Positions 57,001 through 64,000 of a stretch of DNA of 64,000 nt are shown in pieces. Origin of the DNA: Anastrepha obliqua (Eukaryota > Arthropoda > Insecta > Diptera > Tephritidae). The notes below the pieces were generated by a model. The model was not told where the DNA came from. It saw only the letters and a list, made by a program, of their open reading frames with translations, and made no database searches. The first letter of the stretch is position 1. Each line of letters opens with the position of its first letter. The position numbers were made by a program, and so were the translations under genes. Location: contig NC_072893.1 in the NCBI RefSeq assembly GCF_027943255.1, positions 118,357,784 through 118,421,783 of the forward strand, written 5' to 3'.

Positions 57001-57299
57001 ATGACATTCAAAGACGGCGTAAGACTATACTTTAGTATCTTCCGTTTTTGGAAAATATCAGAACTGTTTGCTATCAAAACTAAAATTTTGTTAGTTCCGG
57101 GTTTGAAAGACACTGGAGGCATTCAACATCTATTCATAGAAATTTTTTCGGATGGCCTGGAGTTAATGCTGCTATTTTCTTATTTTTCATATATTTATTT
57201 TTTTTCTCGAATGTATTTCTGGCTCGCAAAAACTTTTCATATAAAACCGTCAGGCCAAGGCGAAGTCATAGTCTCAGATATTAATGCAGAAAATTAAAA

Positions 57300-58760
57300 A
57301 TAATCTGAGAGGGTTTTTTCTAGAACTGACAAAAAAAAATTATTTTCAAAAACTTCTGAAAAAAAAACATTTCTTAAAAATTTTCAAATTCAAAAATAAA
57401 CTTCGCAAAAATTTTGAAAAAAAAATAATTTTTTAAAAATTTTTTCTTAAAAATTTTGAACGAAATCCGTTGAATTGTTTTTTTAAGGAAAAATTTTGAA
57501 CAAAACATAATTTTTTTACAAATACATATTTTAAAAAAAAAAATTTAATTTTGTCCAAAAATTTTGAATGCAAACCGTAAAATGTTTCAACAAAAAAAAA
57601 GTTTTTTTCGCAAAAATTTTGAAAAAAAAAATTTTACCCAATAACTTTAAATTCTGAACAAAAAGAAATTTTCAAATTCAAAAATAAACTTCGCAAAAAT
57701 TTTGGAAGCAAATTAATTTTTGCAAAATTTTTTCCTAAAAGTTTTGAACGAAATCCGTACAATTGTTTTTTTTGTTAAGAAAAATTTTGAAGAAAACAGA
57801 ATTTTTTTTACCAAAATTTTGAAAAAAAAAAACAAATGTTCTTAAAAATTTTCAAATTCAAAAATGAAATTTTCAAACGTAAAAATTAAAAAATAAAGAA
57901 TTATTCTTGAAAAATTTTTTCTTAAAAATTTTGAAAGCAAACCTTAACATTGTTTTTTTTTAAGAAAAATTTTCAACAAAACTTTTTTTTTTCGCAAATA
58001 TTGTGAAAATAACCTCATAAAAATTAAAAAAAAAATAAATTAATTTTTCTAAAAAATTTTGAACGAAAACCATAAAAATGTTTTTTTTCGCAAAAATTTT
58101 GAAAATAAAATTAATTTTACCCAATAATTTTGAACGAAAAGCGTAAAATTGAACTTAATTTTTTTCGCAAAAATTTTGAAAAAAAAAAATTTTCCCAAGA
58201 ATTTTGAACGAAACATTTTCAACAAAACTTAATTTTTTTCGGAAAAATTTTGAAAAAAAAACATTAATTTTTTCCAAAAATTTTGAACGAAAACCTTAAA
58301 ATTGTTTTTTTGTTAAGGAAAATTTTCAACAAAACTTAATTTTTTTTCCGAAAAAATTAAAAAAAAAATTTCGCGAAAATTTTGAAAAAAAATTTATTTT
58401 TTTCTAAAAATTCTGAACAAAAACCGTAAAATTGTTTTCTAAAAAACATTTTCTTAAACGTGTTTTGGTCCTAGGAAATTATAATATTTAAATACATTGT
58501 ATGTTTGACTTTAAAAACTCCAAAATTACATTTGTTCAGGGGGTATTTTTTTGTTTGGGGCAGGGGTGGAAAAAAAATTTCACCAAAAATTTTCAAATAA
58601 AAAATAAATTTTTTCCAAAAATTTTGAACAAAAACTTTCTTGTTTTCTAAAAAGTGTATTTTGTCTTAGTCTGCGTTCCAGAAAAGCCAAAAAATATGTC
58701 ACCAAAAATGTTGAAAAAAAACCGTAAAATTGTTTTCTAAAAAAGATTTTCTAAAAAGTG
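57300..58760. repeat. imperfect AAAATTTTGAA-type repeat array
   Basis: Dozens of copies of 'aaaattttgaa', often followed by 'cgaaaaccgtaaaattg' and poly-T/poly-A, with variable spacing of roughly 50-110 bp. An internal longer duplication is visible ('caaattcaaaaataaacttcgcaaaaatttt' near 57385 and 57675). No coding. Confidence 0.7.
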
Positions 58761-59019
58761 CATTTTGCCCTATTTGACATTATTAAAAACTCCATATTAA
58801 ATATTTTCGATATGGAATAAATCTCAAAATTACATTTTTTCGAGGGGATGCTATTTTGCTTGGGGGTAGAGGGGTGATGTTTTCCACAGTTGACAAAAAG
58901 GTTTCCCAAAAAATTTTAAACAAAAACAATAATTTTACAAAACTTGGATTTTTGGATGACGACCCAACGATGACTAAAAACGGTTGTGTTAATCGTTTCA
59001 TGTTGCTGATGAACTCCAT

Positions 59020-59260
59020 CAGTTGGTTAATATTAAGGCCTTACCAGAATAATTTCGCGACCTTAGAAGTTTGTGTACTTGCACAACAATCGCTGAGTTG
59101 ACACGAAGCCCACCCTTCCAGCTGAAGACCGCAGTTAGTCAAGGAAATGCCAATCCTCTCATTTCACGGGAAACTACCTTACAGGTTCGCTGTCTAGCCA
59201 GCTAACCACCTCGCAGTTTCCTGCAATGCCGCTAGTGACCAGGTACCCAGTTGAATCTTA
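59020..59260 (-). pseudogene. LINE ORF2 fragment (related to 12230-12680)
   Basis: Nucleotide match to 12560-12670 (the R-W-A / K-S-F-W-P-R region): 'tttcg(c/t)gaccttagaagttt', 'cgctgagttg', 'gcagttagtcaaggaaatgcc'. Minus-strand orientation, decayed. Confidence 0.5.
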
Positions 59261-60200
59261 TAGCAAAAAATTCGGATGCGATCGAAAGTGAAATCAGGCA
59301 TTCCTCGACCAGTTTAAAGCGCATCATCATCAAAAAAGATCTATTCTGTGGTAAGAAAGGGTGTACATTGAACAGTCTCTAGGAGATGAAATCAAAGTTT
59401 CTGTGGATACTTGAGTATACGTAGTTGAGGTCAAGCCCGGTGCAGCCCGAGCCTCTCTTCGTGATCTATCCGCACCGGGCCAAGGATGCGGCGCACAATT
59501 TTTCGCTCAAATACATATGTTAAGCGGGGCTTCCATTCCATAATTCCATAATTTTTAGCCTTCTAGTCTACTTAATAGGCTAATCACCACCCCAGCAGGT
59601 CGGGTAAAAGAATACATCCGCGGTAAGGCATGCCTGTCGTAAGAAGCGACAAAAAACGGCAGAAGAGGAAGGAACACGGCTCGAAAGGCCGGAGAACCTC
59701 CAGCGCTAGGGTTGTAAGGCTCATCAGGATCGAGACCAGTAAGATTCTTAATACGGTATCCTGGAAAATGTTTCAGATCACACAATCTATGGGCGGGAGA
59801 AAATAGTATTCTACCACCTCAGTTGGGCTGACACCTCACCGAAAAGACTAATGGCGAAACGGTAAACAGATACATCGAGGGCGTACTACGGAAAAAAAGA
59901 TAGACCTCTACATAGTGCAACAAACGAAGACTCACAGACATAGACACAAGAAGACGAGCCTATAGCATGAATTCTGGCTACAAATACGCTGGACCCAGAC
60001 GTGGGTGAATAGAATTGGTCCTTAGTGGATGCCGTTCTAAGCCCTCCCGAAGTAATGCAGAAAGTAGTCCCGGGAAAGGTGTCTCCTAGGAAGTAGAGGG
60101 GAGATTGTTTTAGTGGCCACATCACTCAACGCAGTAGAAGACGGTTGCTGTCAGCGCGAAAGCATTGAAACTATTTGCGTGCATTGAACGCGACCTCACC
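59261..60200. repeat. probable LINE-derived non-coding sequence
   Basis: Contains 'cggtaaggcatgcctgtcgtaagaagcgac' (59620-59650), a stretch I associate with insect LINE 5' regions, and is less AT-rich than its surroundings. No intact ORF, and the element is not identified. Confidence 0.25.
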
Positions 60201-61471
60201 CACCAAAAAAAAAAAACAAAAGGCTAATCTCCAGCACTCTCTTGAGGGATTAGTGTTATTATCTACTTTGTGAGGTAAGGTAAGGTCAAAGTAGTCTAGC
60301 GTCAGCCCATAAGATTTTCCTGCTTTGATACTCGAAACTCGAAAGATTAGTGCCAGTTCATCAGATGTGCAGAAATTTTTTAATGAAAAAGTCGCCTTAC
60401 TGTTACACTGAAGAGCGTAGAGCTCTTGTATTTGCATAGGCAGTACCCCTTTCTATTTTACGTGAAAAAATAGATGACATTTTTGTTCAAATGAAATGCT
60501 AGTTTTTTTTTAATTCTTGCCTACCACACCAAATAAGTACTCGCAATCGTAGCTTGTAAACATAAAAGCGTGAAAAAGGCAATAATTTTTAACACGCGTA
60601 AATTGAATATTAACCGTGTAAACACAAGCATAAAAATTCATACACACATGCAAATCGAGCGGCGCATGCATTGATATTTCACACCTACGTGCAAACAGGG
60701 TTGCAATGTTTGGGAGTACCAGTTTGTCCGAGGCCTATATATGTATAAGGCAGCAAACGACATCGGGAGTAGCTCGACGCGCAATAATAATTTCCCTGTT
60801 GACAGAAATTTGCTATGCTGGCGATGTAATTTCGCCAAATGTCTGTACGAGTATATAAGCACATTTTCATGGCCTTGTCGCCAAGGCAAAATACAAGTCG
60901 GTGTAAACTAAGTATTAAATATATCTGCAATAATGCTTTGCGCGTAGTAAAAGTTTACGAAAGTAACAAATTTTACGCGTATGTGTTGAGTTAATAAATA
61001 TTTAAACAAACACCCGCATTTGAGTGGAGTATTCAAGCGAGCGCAAGCAAGAAAGTAGGCAAGTGGGCAACGCCAAACACCCAGCCAAGTGTGTGGATAT
61101 GGATTATCGCTGTGTGTTTGTGTGAAAGTGTAAAGCGGAAGTGGAAATGGCAATGGTGGAAGAGCATACATTCTCGTATGTGCAAATGTTTTTTTGTATT
61201 TGTGAGTTTGTGCTCACTTCAGTGCTGCCTTTGAACTGTTTATGGGGCGCAGAAGCTGTTCGACTTCGTTTGGTTTTTTATTGTAAAGCATGGCATGGGT
61301 AAAGCAATATAAATGAATACAAAACAATGTTTGCTACATGCCTCGCCATAAAATGTACTGTCTCCAGACAAACTGTGACTAGACTATTTTGAGGGGTTGC
61401 TTATTCGCGAGGTAAAATCAACTGTCTCCAGACTAACCGTGACTAGACCATTTTGAGTTCGTGCACAGATA
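60201..61471. other. upstream flank/intron, no gene seen
   Basis: Unique sequence. A near-duplicate of about 37 bp ('actgtctccagac ... gactagac.attttgag') occurs at about 61359 and 61421. Confidence 0.3.
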
Positions 61472-63677
61472 CGAGGTGTGTTCAAAAAATAAGAAGAATT
61501 TTCAAACTTCGCGGGCTACGTACATTCGACTTTCGATTATTATTTTTTTTATTGGTACACTCGTCTCGAAGATATGTTCACGGTTTTAGTAATTTAGCCT
61601 GTTTAGTTTGTTTGTGAGCGGCATAAATAAATCCAAGCGTTTTGCGTGTTCGGCGATTTTCTGCTATCGAAAAAAATGGATCAAAGAAGTTGCAGCAAAT
61701 TTTATGTAAAAAAAAGGAATTTAGTGCTCGAAAACACTTGAAATGTTGACAGTGGCATACGGTGAGACTACTCTGAATTTTATACTACTCGAAATTTATA
61801 CCGATGGTTCTAAGATGAACTGTGGTGTGGGAGCTGGCTTCCATTCGGAGCCACTCAACCTATCTCAATCAATTCGTCTTCCTGATTATGCCACCGTGTT
61901 CCAGGCAGTACTTTTAGCGATCAGAGAAGCATGCAAATCCCTAGAACTCTACAAGGTAGTTGGTGCAAGAGTAGCTATCTTCTCAGACAGTCAAACAGCT
62001 ATTAAGGCCTTAGACTCCAACTACATTTCATCCAAACTGGTCCTACAGTGTACAGAGGAGCTAAAACTGCTCAGCCATTGGCTTGAAATTGGGTTCCCGG
62101 TCATAGGAACATACGGGGCAATGAGATAGCGGATGAGCTAGCAAGAAAGGGCTCGACACTAGACATAGCAGAGGCGGTGGCAGTCTCCACCCCACTGAAC
62201 ACACTAAAAGCATTAATTGCTTCACACTATCATGCTTTAGCCGAAAGAAGATGGAAGCAAATACCTACATGCATTACAACAAAAAACACATGGCCGTCAT
62301 ACAAAATCCAAAGGACGAATGATCTGCTAGGATGTTCTCGGCCAAACATTTCACGTATCACTGCAACCCTTACAGGACATTGGAAAGTAGGGGATCATGC
62401 AGCTAGACTCAATCTACCGTTCAATCCTATCTGTAGAAGCTGTCAAGCGGAAGGAGCGAAGGAAAGTCTGTTCCACTATTTATGTGAATGTCCGGGACTA
62501 GCCAGGGCACGACTCCGATCCTTCGGTAAGCCTTTCCTACAGCAAATTAAGGAGATCTGACTTGACAAAAAAAAAAAAATAAAATAAAAAACATATCATC
62601 ATTACACGAGATAGTGGTAGTAAAACGGTGCTGGTCACTAATTAGGAGCATTTCAGCTCAGAAATGTTCAACCACCTCAACAACAACAACAACAACAACT
62701 CTGAGTCACGAAAATGTTTACAACTGGCTCAAGCTTTTCACAGAAGGTCGAAAAGATATGAATGACGCGCTCGCTCTGGACGCCCAGCACATCAACAACC
62801 GATGAAAATGTTGAGAAAGTTAAGAAAATTGTTATGGAGAATCGTCGAATCATAATTAGAAAAGTTGCTGGAGATGTCGGCAAATCGGTTGGTTCATGCC
62901 ACGCATTTTTTTTAGAAATCTTGGGCATGAAGCGTGTGGCAGCGAAGTTCGCTTCAAAACTGCTGAATTTTGACCACAAACAACGTCGCTGGAACATCAC
63001 TCAGGAATTGTTGCATGACGTCAACGATAATCCAGATTTGCTTAAAAGGGTTTATAACTGCTGACAAATCATGGGTATATGGTTATGACACGGAAACCAA
63101 AGCACAATCGTACCAATAGAAGAATAGAGGAGAGCACGGAGACCTAAAAAAGCATGACAAGTTGGTTCAAATGCCAAGGTTTTGCTCACTGTTTTCTTGG
63201 ATTACCATGGCGTATTGCATTAGGTGTTCTTACCACAGGGTCGTACGGTAAATAAGGAGTATTACCTTGAAAATATGCGCCAGTTGCGTGAAGAAACACC
63301 AAAAACACAAATCTGCTCACTGATCTCAGCTTGTGAGAGATTATTTGGCCAAAAACAACACCGCTATCATGCCTCAGCCGCCGTATTCACCAGATTTGTT
63401 CACCTGCGACTTTTTCCTGTTTCCAAGATTGAAGAGACCCATGAAAGGACGGCGTTGTGCGACTATTGAGGAGACAAAAACCAAATCGCTGAGAGAGCTC
63501 AAGCACATACTAAAAAGTGCATATTAGAACTGCTTCGAGGATTGGAAGAAACGCTGGCGCAAGCGTATTATACCTGAGGGGGACTACTTGAAAGGAGATT
63601 AAGTAGAAATTGATGAATAAATAACACATTTTTTGAAAAATAAATGAAAATTCACCTTATTTCTTGAACACACCTCG
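61472..63677 (+). mobile_element. DD34D mariner split by a LINE insertion
   Basis: Ends CGAGGTGTGTTC and the same reversed, TA on both sides: same family as 50151. ATG at 61678 starts M-D-Q-R-S-C-S-K-F-Y-V-K, frameshifts, then M-L-T-V-A-Y-G-E-T-T-L before the insertion. The frame resumes at 62700 with L-S-H-E-N-V-Y-N-W-L-K-L-F-T-E-G-R-K-D, then R-V-A-A-K-F, L-L-N-F-D, T-A-D-K-S-W-V-Y-G-Y-D (first Asp kept, Glu to Lys), F-L-P-Q-G-R-T-V-N-K-E-Y-Y, and S-P-D-L-F-T-C-D-F-F-L-F (third Asp). Many stops; inactive. Confidence 0.9.
61777..62697 (+). mobile_element. 5'-truncated RNase H-bearing LINE in mariner
   Basis: Starts inside the RNase H domain: Y-T-D-G-S-K-M (61797-), F-Q-A-V-L-L-A-I-R-E-A, F-S-D-S-Q-T-A-I-K-A-L. 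A missing base near 62090 breaks the frame before N-E-I-A-D-E-L-A-R-K-G. A second frame, 62177-62560, carries S-H-Y-H-A-L-A-E-R-R-W-K, T-L-T-G-H-W-K-V-G-D-H-A-A-R-L-N-L-P-F-N-P-I-C-R-S-C and F-H-Y-L-C-E-C-P-G-L-A-R-A-R. An A-rich stretch and a 3' UTR end in (CAA)n at 62679-62698. The 7-bp repeat ACTCTGA at 61770-61776 and 62698-62704 is the target duplication. Confidence 0.85.
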
Positions 63678-64000
63678 TATATCTCATGATGTTACATAAC
63701 CTCAAATATAGCCAAAAATCGTGTTTTTGCAGTTTTAAGCCGAAATATCTCATTGAGGTTATACTGAGCTCAGATTCGGACTCAACACGTCAAGAAGCTT
63801 CAAAAAATTTTAGTTTAGTTATTGGTTCTGAAAGATAGTCAAATATTGCCGGCCTGTGCAATCTTTAAATTTAATAAACTTCCTGCCATAAATTGAGCCG
63901 ATGACAGCGATATGCCAACTTCGCTTGCCGTTGAAAATGGCGCTGCTGCTGCCTGGTACCATCTTTTTCTACTGCTGGGTAGGTGTGGGAAAAGTTAACT
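63678..64000. other. right-edge flank, no gene seen
   Basis: Unique sequence after the mariner; nothing recognised before the window ends. Confidence 0.3.

Noticed and set aside
57001..57297. 107-codon plus ORF
   Set aside because: Runs from a SINE scrap into AT-rich DNA; no domain recognised.
1..64000. CRISPR arrays, prophage or bacterial operons
   Set aside because: No regularly spaced short repeats with unique spacers and no bacterial gene organisation; the DNA is an insect nuclear locus.

Overview
The window looks like nuclear DNA of a cyclorrhaphan fly, most likely a tephritid fruit fly (Bactrocera/Ceratitis/Anastrepha/Rhagoletis type). That is an inference from AT-rich composition, short fly-style introns, a fly Vsx homeobox gene and a fly-type transposon load including DD41D (rosa-like) mariners. 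No bacterial-style genes, rRNA or tRNA genes, or CRISPR arrays were found.

The only host gene I can support is a Vsx-family (Chx10/Vsx/ceh-10) homeobox gene on the minus strand. Two coding exons are visible. The upstream exon (32752-33548) encodes an Asn/Ser, His/Ala-rich region and homeodomain residues 1-46. The last exon (7203-8054) encodes homeodomain residues 47-60, the CVC domain and a Gln-rich, acidic C-terminus ending in a stop codon. A 24.7-kb phase-0 intron (8055-32751) cuts the homeodomain between Q46 and V47, the usual position for paired-like homeoboxes. The N-terminal exon(s) lie further upstream, probably beyond 64000. A perfect 68-bp inverted repeat sits just downstream of the stop codon.

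The rest is intronic or flanking DNA filled with transposon remnants. From left to right: a mariner running off the left edge (1-970); an unclassified dispersed repeat split by a TIR element (1034-2230) and a second copy (5850-6185); T-rich DNA with a 329-bp tandem array (2880-4870). Inside the big intron are two copies of one deleted DD41D element (10769, 24260), several LINE tails, a third copy of the dispersed repeat, a 300/160-bp tandem array (17620-18530), a deleted TcMar element (21844-22886), a tRNA-derived SINE with a 48-bp target duplication (23712-24037), a MITE, a DD37D element (27950-29182) and an R1-clade LINE nested in another LINE (30230-32240).

Upstream of exon 32752-33548 lie A-rich DNA holding a deleted DD41D element (37104-37982), a Jockey-like fragment, a Tc1-like element interrupted at a TTAA (42451-44697), a 360-bp MITE, a Helitron remnant (45865-47501), a degraded SINE and a nested stack: a mariner (50151-52909) carrying a SINE in its left TIR and a PIF/Harbinger-derived element with a MADF gene. 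Then come a second DD37D copy, further mariner, SINE and MITE pieces, an AAAATTTTGAA-type repeat array, LINE pieces, and a mariner split by a 5'-truncated LINE (61472-63677).

The most informative observations are the nested insertions with readable target duplications, deletion or catalytic changes shared between copies, the MADF/Harbinger derivative, the perfect hairpin beside Vsx, and the transposon-poor stretches in the Vsx intron that could hold regulatory DNA. I found no convincing wholly new gene system.
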